A stretch of 64,000 nt of DNA from Saccharicrinis sp963663905 (GTDB lineage: Bacteria; Bacteroidota; Bacteroidia; Bacteroidales; Marinilabiliaceae). The DNA lies in NCBI GenBank assembly GCA_963663905.2, contig OY760657.1:3100001-3164000 (forward strand). Reading direction: 5' to 3'. This document shows positions 15,295-23,304 of the stretch, piece after piece (positions within the stretch are counted from its first letter, which is position 1; each line of letters opens with the position of its first letter). The notes under the pieces are model-generated. The model was not told where the DNA came from. It did not search any database and saw only the letters and a list, made by a program, of their open reading frames with translations. The translations under genes and the position numbers were made by a program.

Positions 15295-16231
15295 GTAAAT
15301 ATTTTAAAATGATAAATTGATATTTTTTGATTCTCAATTTTAATCATTTTAAAACATAAGAGCAAAAGAACGAGTTGAAAGTTTAAAGTTAAAAGTCGAA
15401 ATCTAATAGTCTGCAGTTTTCAGTTGGCAGTCTGTCTACTGTATACTTTTATTTATCTTATAGACAAAAAACTGCTAAATAAGAGACTATTTTCAATTTT
15501 GTAATAGACATCAAAGTTAATTTTAGAGTACTGAATATATGGAGTAATTATCTATCGTTAGCAAAATTTGTTTCTGATGGAACATTACCCAGTGCCACAT
15601 TTCGGAAGACTTTATCTGATAAAAAACACCTCTCCTCGTTCTTCTCCTCAAGGAGAGGATGCCGTGGTGGTTAGCGATTTTTTCGTCAAAACATGGCCTT
15701 AAAGACTGTGAACTTTTATCCAAAAAAAAAAGATATAAAGCTATTAAACAATGGATTATAGACTATTTTGCAGCTTGATAAAAAAAATCAATCAAATGTT
15801 AGCTCATTGAACATGTAGCAGATAAAACAATTTATTCCAATCAAGAGTTGAAAACTCTTTCGTAAACACCCAATACCCTTAGGGATTTCATCCCTAAAAC
15901 CCTGACTTACTTTCCTTTTCTTGATAAAAGAAAGTAAGCAAAGAAAATCAAGACTGCGCCTGCTTCGTTATAAAAACTACGGTTTTCTGTCCTAAATCGC
16001 TAAAAACTCACACCTTCCTGCGTCAGGTGTTCAAACAATACGCGATTTTGAGACCAAAAAACCTTGTTTTTATACTCACCAGACGAGGTCTATGATGTCT
16101 ACGAAACTGTAAAACAACTTTTCAACCCTTGATCCGCATAATTTACCAATATTAGCAATAGCCATTTCTACATATTACCATATTCTCAATGCTCTATGCC
16201 ACTATGTTACTGTATACTGTGTACTGCGCAC
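15295..16231. other. Long gene-free spacer with an interspersed-repeat candidate
   Basis: About 940 bp with no supported gene. It has AGTTGAAAGT spacer (15375-15400), a CAGTCTG/ACTGTATAC spacer (15410-15450), a CACCTCTCCTCG...CAAGGAGAGG inverted piece near 15628-15660, and a 300-bp block (about 15840-16135) that looks like a dispersed Bacteroidota repeat. That block holds a TTAGGGAT/ATCCCTAA hairpin (15879-15897) and a perfect CTTACTTTC/GAAAGTAAG hairpin (15906-15938). The end (16185-16231) is ACTGTATACTGTGTACTG-type spacer. Confidence 0.55.
15879..15938. repeat. Tandem hairpins within the interspersed-repeat candidate
   Basis: TTAGGGAT (15879-15886) and ATCCCTAA (15890-15897) form a tight 8-bp hairpin. 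CTTACTTTC (15906-15914) and GAAAGTAAG (15930-15938) form a second perfect 9-bp hairpin 8 nt downstream. Confidence 0.65.
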
Positions 16232-16738
16232 TTACTCCTGATGGTGTCTCTTTACAATATGAGCAACAATTTCCTGTGCTGAATCATGACGTAACAGGAT
16301 CATCGGCATTGAAACACCTACTGCAATTGATAATAATACAAATACAGCCTTCAATCCATTTGAAGTTGTTTCCTGCATTACTTGCATATATTCATCCGGA
16401 GATACTTTTCCCGTTAACTTTATTAATCCAAGCATGGCTCTATACGAGAAAGCTCCTGGAATCATAGATATAATAGAAGGAATTGCAAACACATACATTG
16501 GTGAACGTTTGTTATTCGCTGCTGGTATGCTTAGAAATCCAACAATTGTAGCAGATAGAAAAGTAGCTAACACAACTTCCAATCCAAATTCCATAGATAA
16601 AAATTTCGTCACTCCACAAACTGCTCCCATTCCAAAAATCACAATAAGGGTACGCTGTGGTACATTAAAAAGAATAGCAAAACCAACAGCAGCCAATCCT
16701 GGCCATATCATTCTTTCTATAATTTGTAAAATATCCAT
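16232..16738 (-). CDS. Threonine/serine exporter family, ThrE_2 (YjjB-like) subunit
   Basis: 168 residues with four to five transmembrane helices and the conserved PSIISMIPGAFSYRAM segment (about 88-103) of the ThrE_2/DUF3815 family. This family forms the small half of split ThrE-type exporters; in actinobacteria the two halves are fused, while E. coli YjjP/YjjB are separate and have been linked to succinate export. The upstream gene encodes the other half and ends 4 bp before this start, so the two form a transporter operon. The exported compound (amino acid or dicarboxylate) is open. Confidence 0.85.
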   Translation of the reverse strand: MDILQIIERMIWPGLAAVGFAILFNVPQRTLIVIFGMGAVCGVTKFLSMEFGLEVVLATFLSATIVGFLSIPAANNKRSPMYVFAIPSIISMIPGAFSYRAMLGLIKLTGKVSPDEYMQVMQETTSNGLKAVFVLLSIAVGVSMPMILLRHDSAQEIVAHIVKRHHQE

Positions 16739-16742
16739 CTTG

Positions 16743-17522
16743 TTAAATTTGATAAATTAATAAAGCAGTTGCTAATCCTAATGCTATTGAGAAAGCGATA
16801 ATCATTCCGTTTACGCCACGAACAATACCATTCATGATATTACCATATATTAAATCAGAGAATGAATTCACCAATGGAACTCCGGGAATCAGATATAACA
16901 CAGATGTTGCAAAAGCAAACTCTGGATGAGCACCTATACTTAATTTAACAGACAATCCGGATATTAATGAGGCTGTTAATGCTGCCGCATAAATACATAA
17001 GTAAGCATTATACTGACGTTTCATCATTTCCTGACGTACAAACAAACCTATGAACGTGGCAACAAAAGCTACTAACATCTCTATATAACCACCTCCGAAT
17101 AAACGACAGAAAGATAAATCAGCCAGACCAACAAACGTTAAAATAATCCAACGAGGATAATGAGGAAGTGCTTTTAGTCTGGCAATTTCCTTTTCTATAT
17201 CATCCATAGTCCAGGTTTCTTCATTGGCAATGCTCCAACTCATTTTACTAATTCCACTCACCAGCTTAAAATTAACTCCATGTGGACTGGTCCGTTTTAG
17301 CATGTTGAATGCATGTTTATCCTCTGTATTTTCAAGATTGATCATCAGAGCTCTATGAGTTATTAGCAACTCGGAATGAAATCCAAAAGCATTTGCAATT
17401 CGTTCCAATGTAACCCGAATTCGCATACTATTGGCACCAAAACTCATTAACAAGGATCCTATTTCCAGAAGAATGGATCCTAATCGTTCTATCTGTTCTT
17501 TTGTATAGCTGTTACCCATCAC
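16743..17522 (-). CDS. Threonine/serine exporter family, ThrE (YjjP-like) subunit
   Basis: 259 residues. A cytosolic N-terminal region of about 120 residues (EIGSLLMSFGANSMRI, the usual DUF1212 start) is followed by about five helices and the motif YLIPGVPLVNSFSDLIYG near residue 215. It is the large half of a split ThrE-type inner-membrane exporter and is translated just ahead of the ThrE_2 gene. A TACCTTTG -7 box (17538-17545, minus strand) lies 15 nt upstream of the start. Confidence 0.85.
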   Translation of the reverse strand: MMGNSYTKEQIERLGSILLEIGSLLMSFGANSMRIRVTLERIANAFGFHSELLITHRALMINLENTEDKHAFNMLKRTSPHGVNFKLVSGISKMSWSIANEETWTMDDIEKEIARLKALPHYPRWIILTFVGLADLSFCRLFGGGYIEMLVAFVATFIGLFVRQEMMKRQYNAYLCIYAAALTASLISGLSVKLSIGAHPEFAFATSVLYLIPGVPLVNSFSDLIYGNIMNGIVRGVNGMIIAFSIALGLATALLIYQI

Positions 17523-17985
17523 CTAAAAATTAGGCCACAAAGGTATATTAGTTCAATGAAAGTTGTATCAACAAGTCATTTTTTTTAATAAAAAATCACA
17601 TTTAAACACCCCTCTTGTTCATATTTTATCATTTTTAAATAAAAATGTTAGATTTTTATACACCTCACACCTAAAATTAACAAAAAACCAAGATTTGCAT
17701 GATAAAAAATCAATCTATAATAAAGCTACATTATTCTAATTTTTAAAATTTTTATACTCACATTTACTTATTTTATAGGTATTATGAAAATGTGAATTCA
17801 TTATTAACTCGTAACATTCAAAATTATTAATTACCTTTGTAACGTTAGTAATAGGTAAAATTTCCACTCCGGTATTTTTATTGTCATTCAATATTCTTCA
17901 ATATCTATTGTTTGGTTCTACTCATACTTCTACTGTAACTATTTTTCCTTTTGCTGATTAGTTTTAATCTTATAAAAAATATTGA
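17523..17985. promoter_or_regulatory. Divergent promoter region, thrE-like operon and cold-shock gene
   Basis: Strongly AT-rich, no gene. On the minus strand a TACCTTTG box at 17538-17545 serves the exporter operon. On the plus strand TACCTTTG at 17832-17839 is the best box for the cold-shock-domain gene and would leave a leader of about 140 nt, the sort of long 5' UTR that often mediates cold regulation. The TTG elements are not well placed for either. Confidence 0.45.
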
Positions 17986-18432
17986 ATGGGGAGATCTCAA
18001 GAAACCTTTGGAAAAAAAGAAAAAGAAAAGAAGAAACAAAAGAAACGCCTAGAAAAGCAAAAGAGAAAAGAAGAAAGGCAAGCTAACTCAACAGGTGGAA
18101 GTCTGGATGAAATGATTGCTTATGTGGATGAGAATGGACAAATTGTTGATACTCCACCAGATTTAACTAAAAAGACTGAAATTGAACTTGATCAAATTGC
18201 GATTTCTGTTGCGAAAAAGGAAGCTGAAGATCCTATACGTAAAGGAAGAGTTGAGTATTTTGATCAACAAAAAAGATATGGTTTCATTAAAGATGCTGAA
18301 AACCAGGAGAAGTATTTTGTTCATGTAAACGGATTAATTGATTCAGTTAAAGAAGGTGATAAAGTAACTTTTGAACTTGAAAAAGGATTAAAAGGTTTGA
18401 TTGCTGTGAATGTAAGAATTCAAGCTAAATAA
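17986..18432 (+). CDS. Cold-shock-domain protein with a basic N-terminal extension
   Basis: The C-terminal 65 residues (from about 82) are a cold-shock/OB domain: KGRVEYFDQQKRYGFIKD contains the RNP1-type KRYGFI and KYFVHVNGL the RNP2-type segment, both of which bind single-stranded RNA or DNA. The first 35 residues are almost all K, E, R and Q (KEKEKKKQKKRLEKQKRK), a charged extension common in Bacteroidota paralogues, followed by an acidic linker. It probably acts as an RNA chaperone. It has a monocistronic layout with its own terminator downstream. Confidence 0.9.
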   Translation: MGRSQETFGKKEKEKKKQKKRLEKQKRKEERQANSTGGSLDEMIAYVDENGQIVDTPPDLTKKTEIELDQIAISVAKKEAEDPIRKGRVEYFDQQKRYGFIKDAENQEKYFVHVNGLIDSVKEGDKVTFELEKGLKGLIAVNVRIQAK

Positions 18433-18540
18433 AGATTAGGGGTTAATAGATTGTTAGGTGATTAGATTTAAAGCTTGTTAGAATATTGAATTTCTTTTAG
18501 CAAGATATTTATCCTACATGTACTATATATAAAATACAAA

Positions 18541-18590
18541 AAGAGCCGTTCTTACGCTACTCGAAAAATTTAAAGAACGACTCTTTTTTT
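18541..18590 (+). terminator. Terminator of the cold-shock gene
   Basis: AAGAGCCGTTCTT (18541-18553) pairs with AAGAACGACTCTT (18573-18585) with one mismatch, followed by TTTTTTT. Confidence 0.8.
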
Positions 18591-18633
18591 GTATACCCAA
18601 TTTATCCTTTAGTACTCAAATTACTCATTTAAA

Positions 18634-18671
18634 AAGAACCATTCTTCTATAACTATAAAAGAACGGCTCTT
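18634..18671 (-). terminator. Terminator of the siroheme operon, homologous to the previous one
   Basis: AAGAACCATTCTT (18634-18646) and AAGAACGGCTCTT (18659-18671) form an imperfect stem. Read on the minus strand the hairpin is followed by a T run, so it ends the cobA-hemD unit. Its arms are almost the same sequence as in the terminator 90 bp away. Confidence 0.7.
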
Positions 18672-18765
18672 CCAACATACTCTACATTGACCAAATGCAA
18701 AGATTTTACGTAATTTCAAAAATGCAAACTTCTGCTTTACCTCTCAAATTCAAATTCCTCATTTA

Positions 18766-20484
18766 CTACTGTAAACTCTGATATTCGAATTTGCTTTCAC
18801 CTTGAATTATAATATTTTTAGAAATTCTCTTTTCTTGTTCTAAAAAAGAACGGGTTCTTGTTCCTGTAGCCTGGATCTGAAGTGTTTGAGGAATTTCACC
18901 ATATACTTCTTTAAAGATTTCCACTTCCTGAGGTGAGGTAAATATCACGCCCTTAAATTGTTCTATATTTTGTTTTACAATACTATGATTTCTGACTTTT
19001 TGATAAACCTGTAGTTTATCTACCCGATTTCCCAATTTTATTAAACCTTGGCGCAAAACACTATTAGATTGGTCTGATCCGGGAATTATAATACTTTCAT
19101 TTATTACTCCAGTCTCTTTATATTTTTGCAGCATCGCTGATGATGTTTCTTCCTGAGTGAAAGGTTGAACCAACAAACCTCTGTTTTTTAATGCTTCTGA
19201 AGTAGTTTTTCCTAAACAATCTATTTTAATTGATCCTAAATGCCTTACATCCAAACCTAATTGAAACAAAACATCAAAAAAGTACTGAACACTATATCTG
19301 TTGGTAAACAAAACTCTATCATACTGCTTCAGATTACTTAATGTTGACATTAATGCCTCTGTTATTTCAACTTCTTCAATATTAATCAGAGGTGTATGCA
19401 CAATATTCTCATCCTTCTGCCAGTCGTTTACTGATACACCGGTATACAACCATTTATCCGGATTATCCTGATACTGACGTGCTGTTTTCCCAACAATAAT
19501 AATAGATGGGGATGGTAAACCTGAAGATTCATTCTTCAACTTTGCCAAAGTTCCTCTATAAATTTGCTGATTTGCTTTTGAGGCATTGTGCACAATTCCT
19601 ACAGGAGTATTTTCGTGCCAACCTTCTTCTATTATTCTGGCAGCTAATTCCTGCTGTTGAGAGGCTCCCATATAAAATACCAAAGTATCAGCTTTAGGAA
19701 TTCGAAGTTTATTTAGATCATGCCCCGATAATAAAGCCACTGATGAAGACAAAGACCTCTCAGTTAAAGGAATCACTGCAGATGCTGCTGCTGCAAATGC
19801 ACTGGTAATACCAGCAATAATCTCTGCATCAATCCATCTTTTAGCAAGGTAATGGTACTCTTCTGCACCACGACCAAAAATCAAAGGATCACCTCCTTTA
19901 ATACGAACCACATCTTTACCTTTCAAAGCGGCCTGATACATCAGTTCATTAATCTTAGTCTGATCAAATTTATGTGCTCCTTTCCTTTTACCTACATAAA
20001 CCTTCTCAGCACAGAATTTTCTTAAATACTCCTGATCAATTAAATCATCGTAAAAGATAATATCTGCTCTAAGCAAATTGTATTCAGCCTTACGTGTAAT
20101 CAAGCCATAATCCCCGGGACCAAATCCTGCTAATGAAACACTTCCCCATTTCGGTCTTAAATCAAGATCTGAAAAAACTGCATTGGCCTTTTGATCATTC
20201 TTTAATCCAATTATAACAAGATAGTTTTGCAAAGAGATTTGATCTTCTTCCTCATAAAATGAGGTATTACGAACTACTGCGTAAATCTCCAGATCATTAT
20301 CTAATGGATAAGGAACATCCTGTCCTTCAACAATTGCCACAGAATCTTTGACTTCTGTTAATGAATTTAAAGCATCACCTGATGGTAAAGAAATTTGATA
20401 GGACTGATCCAGATTTATTTTATCCAACCAATGTTTTAAACTAATTATGGATGAACTATTGGTGATTATATTGATTGTATTCAT
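18766..20484 (-). CDS. Uroporphyrinogen-III methyltransferase / uroporphyrinogen-III synthase fusion (CobA-HemD)
   Basis: Makes precorrin-2 for siroheme. Residues about 113-345 are a SAM-dependent uroporphyrinogen-III C-methyltransferase: GSVSLAGFGPGDYGLITRKA, the RIKGGDPLIFGRGAEE block (194-209) and IPLTERSLSSS. Residues about 355-572 match uroporphyrinogen-III synthase in layout (LFTNRYSVQYFF, IIPGSDQS, VIFTSPQEVEIF). The first 110 residues look like a worn hydroxymethylbilane synthase start: EGQDVPYPLDNDLEIYAVV resembles the HemC segment with KDxPT and GLEIAAV, but the catalytic positions are not kept. The start codon overlaps the stop of the upstream dehydrogenase gene (ATGA), so translation is coupled. 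It supplies siroheme for the sulfite reductase encoded upstream. Confidence 0.85.
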   Translation of the reverse strand: MNTINIITNSSSIISLKHWLDKINLDQSYQISLPSGDALNSLTEVKDSVAIVEGQDVPYPLDNDLEIYAVVRNTSFYEEEDQISLQNYLVIIGLKNDQKANAVFSDLDLRPKWGSVSLAGFGPGDYGLITRKAEYNLLRADIIFYDDLIDQEYLRKFCAEKVYVGKRKGAHKFDQTKINELMYQAALKGKDVVRIKGGDPLIFGRGAEEYHYLAKRWIDAEIIAGITSAFAAAASAVIPLTERSLSSSVALLSGHDLNKLRIPKADTLVFYMGASQQQELAARIIEEGWHENTPVGIVHNASKANQQIYRGTLAKLKNESSGLPSPSIIIVGKTARQYQDNPDKWLYTGVSVNDWQKDENIVHTPLINIEEVEITEALMSTLSNLKQYDRVLFTNRYSVQYFFDVLFQLGLDVRHLGSIKIDCLGKTTSEALKNRGLLVQPFTQEETSSAMLQKYKETGVINESIIIPGSDQSNSVLRQGLIKLGNRVDKLQVYQKVRNHSIVKQNIEQFKGVIFTSPQEVEIFKEVYGEIPQTLQIQATGTRTRSFLEQEKRISKNIIIQGESKFEYQSLQ

Positions 20485-20927
20485 GATTTTTCCTCCAAAA
20501 ATGATTTGATTTGGTTACGTAACTCAATTGAAGCTTTTACATTTTTCCCATCGGATCCCACAGACACCGTCATATTATTATGAACCATAATAGCAGGAGA
20601 AACAAAATCGGAATAACTGCTATCATCGGCAATATTAACCAAGCAATTAAAAGCCTTTGCCTCATCGCTAATCCTGTGATTCAGCTCATGATCGTTAGTA
20701 GTTACATAAACCAGAAGATGCCCTTGCAAATCGCCATTTTGATATTTACGCTCAATCCATTCAACCCCTTCAATACTCTTTATATCATCTAATATTTCAG
20801 GAGCGATGACTTTAAAGCTATCGGTAAATCTTTTCAACAACTGAATTTTATGCAAGGCAACCTTACCGCCTCCGATGACCAGAATCTGTTGATTGCTTAT
20901 ATTGATGGATATGGGTAAAAACTTCAT
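20481..20927 (-). CDS. Precorrin-2 dehydrogenase (CysG N-terminal / Met8-like), short form
   Basis: NAD-dependent oxidation of precorrin-2 to sirohydrochlorin, perhaps also iron insertion. The N-terminal Rossmann motif is QILVIGGGKVALHKIQLL (14-31), and NIADDSSYSDFVSPAI (97-112) matches the region with the catalytic aspartate of CysG/Met8. At 148 residues it is shorter than the roughly 200-residue family norm: the C-terminal helical part is largely missing. It overlaps the upstream DUF2061 gene by one base (TAATG) and the downstream cobA-hemD gene by four (ATGA). Confidence 0.8.
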   Translation of the reverse strand: MKFLPISINISNQQILVIGGGKVALHKIQLLKRFTDSFKVIAPEILDDIKSIEGVEWIERKYQNGDLQGHLLVYVTTNDHELNHRISDEAKAFNCLVNIADDSSYSDFVSPAIMVHNNMTVSVGSDGKNVKASIELRNQIKSFLEEKS

Positions 20928-21157
20928 TATATAATATATTCTGGTTCTTTAGGTTTTTCTTTTCCTAGCTTAATTCTGTTCCAAAGTCGCTCATGCCAGT
21001 AATACAAAAACAGCTTTGTAAAAACTTCAACACCACTAATCGAAGCAGCCATACCAACCTTTCCTGTAATAAGATAAGATACAAGAAAAGTATCTATTGT
21101 TCCTGTTACTCGCCAGGATATGGTCTTTATTAATGTCCGGTATCTTTTATCTTTCAT
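20927..21157 (-). CDS. DUF2061 membrane protein
   Basis: 76 residues with the DUF2061 pattern: RTLIKTISWRVTGTIDTFLVSYLITG, then VEVFTKLFLYYWHERLW, giving two membrane segments. DUF2061 genes commonly accompany sulfate-assimilation genes, and here the gene is first in the three-gene siroheme unit, with a one-base overlap to the dehydrogenase. The biochemical role is unknown. Confidence 0.85.
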   Translation of the reverse strand: MKDKRYRTLIKTISWRVTGTIDTFLVSYLITGKVGMAASISGVEVFTKLFLYYWHERLWNRIKLGKEKPKEPEYII

Positions 21158-21299
21158 TATAATATATGCTATTTGCTATTAAATTTTAGCTTTTGGTTGG
21201 ACATGCTTGCTTGTCGAATTGTTGATTTGTCGAATTGTTTATCTGAATTTCTTACCCTACAGATAAACAATTCGTCAACTCTACGACTAAACAAAAAAT
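21158..21299. other. Spacer with a 15-bp perfect hairpin after cysI
   Basis: CGAATTGTTTATCTG (21231-21245) and CAGATAAACAATTCG (21260-21274) pair perfectly with a 14-nt loop. No T run follows on the minus strand. It lies between the cysI stop and the DUF2061 start and could slow transcription or protect the cysI mRNA end. The flanking text is GTCGAATTGTT-type spacer. Confidence 0.7.
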
Positions 21300-23015
21300 C
21301 TAATAACTTTCCACCTTTGGTTTTAGCTCTACAATCCCTTTTCTTCCAACAAAATCACCAAAACGCTCACCTTTTTCTCTTTCTTCAGCATATTGCTTTA
21401 AAAGAACTTTTAATTCATCAAGAATCTCTTCCTCTGATAAAGTCTCTTTATATAATGTATTCAAACGGTCCCCATTAAAGCTTGCTCCCAAATACATATT
21501 GTATCTACCCAATGATCTACCTACAAATCCAATTTCACCAAGGAAAGGACGACCACAACCATTGGGACAACCCGTCATACGAATTAAAATCTCATCTTCC
21601 GTCAGGTTATTCTCTTCCAGAATAACATCAATCTTATCCATTAATTTTGGCAAATATCTTTCTGCTTCAGAAAAAGCCATTGTACAAGTATTAAGTGCCA
21701 CACAAGCAATAGCATTTTTTCTTGCTTCACTCATTTTAGTACGAGGCCATATATCATATTGCTTTAAAAGCTGATCTATAACCAATTTATCCTTTTCTTC
21801 AATGGCTCCTAAAACTAATCCCTGGTTACCAGTCAATCGGAAATCACACTTTTTTAATTCAGCAATTTTGCGTAAACCGGTTTTCAATAAATAATCACCC
21901 TCATCTTTAACCCTTCCATGCTCAATATATAAACCTACATACCACTTTCCATTTTTAGCCTGGTGCCATCCAAATAAATCACCATTACGTTCAAAAGTAA
22001 AAGGCTTAGCAGGATAAAAACCATAACCTAATCTATTCTCTAATAAATACTTAAACTTATCAACTCCTAATCGATCAATAGTATATTTCAAACGTGCCTG
22101 ACGACGATTTTCTCTGTTTCCATAATCACGCTGTAATCTAACAATCTCTTCAACTACATCAATGGTTTGATGATAAGGGATAAATCCTAAAATATTTCCT
22201 AAACGAGGATAAGTTCCAGGTTCGGTAAAAGTCATACCTAAACCACCACCAACAGCAAAATTAAATCCTTCCAACTTGCCATCTTTTTCAATAGCGATTA
22301 AACCAATATCATTCGAGAACACATCTGTATCATTGTAAGGCGGTGTAGCAATAGCTATTTTAAATTTACGAGGCAAATACGTTTTTCCGTAAATAGGTTC
22401 CTCATCCTGTTTTCCATCCAACAATAACTTTTGATCCAACCAAATTTCATGATAAGCAGAAGTCTTTGGCAAAAGATGATCACTAATCTCCTGAGCAATT
22501 TTATACGCATCCGGAACCAAAGGAGAAATCGCCTCATTTGTAGTACACATCACATTACGATTCACGTCACCACAGGCAGCAATGGTATCCAAAAGCGAAT
22601 CATTAATTTTTGCCATCGTTTCTTTCAGTTTTCTTTTAATAACACCATGAAACTGAAATGCCTGACGCGTAGTTAATTTCAATGTATTATTGGCGTGAGT
22701 TTTTGAAAGCTCATCAAAAGCAACCCATTGATCAGCTGTTGCTAATCCACCTGGAATACGCACTCTAATCATAAAGCTATATAAAGGCTCTAATTTTTGT
22801 CCCTTACGTTCAGCATCCAAATCACGATCTGTTTGTTGATAACTACCATGAAATTTAATCAACTGAGTATCATCCTCTGCAATAGACCCGGTTGCTAAAT
22901 CATTTAAACTTTTTTCAAGAGTACCTCTTAAATAATCACTCTGAGTTTTTATTCTTTCTACATCGGATGGATTCCATGATGGAAATATTTCTTTTTGTTT
23001 TGCTACTTCTGCCAT
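21300..23015 (-). CDS. cysI: Sulfite reductase hemoprotein beta component
   Basis: Six-electron reduction of sulfite to sulfide with siroheme and a 4Fe-4S cluster. All four cluster cysteines are present: C438 and C444 (CVALNTC) and C483 and C487 (CPNGC), the last bridging to siroheme. RVRIPGG and LKLTTRQAFQFHGV are family blocks that shape the active site. The length of 571 equals that of the E. coli protein. It lies downstream of cysJ, its flavoprotein partner, and upstream of the siroheme genes, so the locus holds both the enzyme and the supply of its cofactor. Confidence 0.95.
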   Translation of the reverse strand: MAEVAKQKEIFPSWNPSDVERIKTQSDYLRGTLEKSLNDLATGSIAEDDTQLIKFHGSYQQTDRDLDAERKGQKLEPLYSFMIRVRIPGGLATADQWVAFDELSKTHANNTLKLTTRQAFQFHGVIKRKLKETMAKINDSLLDTIAACGDVNRNVMCTTNEAISPLVPDAYKIAQEISDHLLPKTSAYHEIWLDQKLLLDGKQDEEPIYGKTYLPRKFKIAIATPPYNDTDVFSNDIGLIAIEKDGKLEGFNFAVGGGLGMTFTEPGTYPRLGNILGFIPYHQTIDVVEEIVRLQRDYGNRENRRQARLKYTIDRLGVDKFKYLLENRLGYGFYPAKPFTFERNGDLFGWHQAKNGKWYVGLYIEHGRVKDEGDYLLKTGLRKIAELKKCDFRLTGNQGLVLGAIEEKDKLVIDQLLKQYDIWPRTKMSEARKNAIACVALNTCTMAFSEAERYLPKLMDKIDVILEENNLTEDEILIRMTGCPNGCGRPFLGEIGFVGRSLGRYNMYLGASFNGDRLNTLYKETLSEEEILDELKVLLKQYAEEREKGERFGDFVGRKGIVELKPKVESY

Positions 23016-23304
23016 TTTGATTACGTATTAGTTGGTGGATATTTGGTTGTTGTATTATTGTTGAATTGTTAATTTGACGAGTTGATAAGTTGTTTATTGA
23101 TTATCATTTAGACAATTCCTCTATTCCCCAGCGTTTTGCAAAAAGTTTTTAAATTAAGGTCCAAGTTGCATACTTGAACCAGTTCATGTGACACTTGCCT
23201 CACGTTTGGATTATCAATTCTACAAATCAGCGACTTATCGATTTAACATTCTTTACTCTTTTCTCCTCTTGACTTTGAACTTGGAACTTTCAACTATGTA
23301 CTTA
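23016..23304. other. Spacer between cysJ and cysI
   Basis: 289 bp without a gene. It contains GTTGAATTGTTAATTTG spacer near 23060-23100, CAAGTTGCATACTTGAACC text near 23162-23180 and a GACTTTGAACTTGGAACTTTC repeat at about 23272-23297 next to the cysJ stop. No promoter box stands out. Confidence 0.5.

Noticed and set aside
15523..15723. Minus-strand open frame of 66 codons
   Set aside because: Lies in spacer DNA containing a CTCCTCG/GAGAGG inverted piece and lacks any protein signature.
16189..16760. Plus-strand open frames opposite the ThrE_2 gene
   Set aside because: Antisense shadows of a well-supported membrane protein gene.
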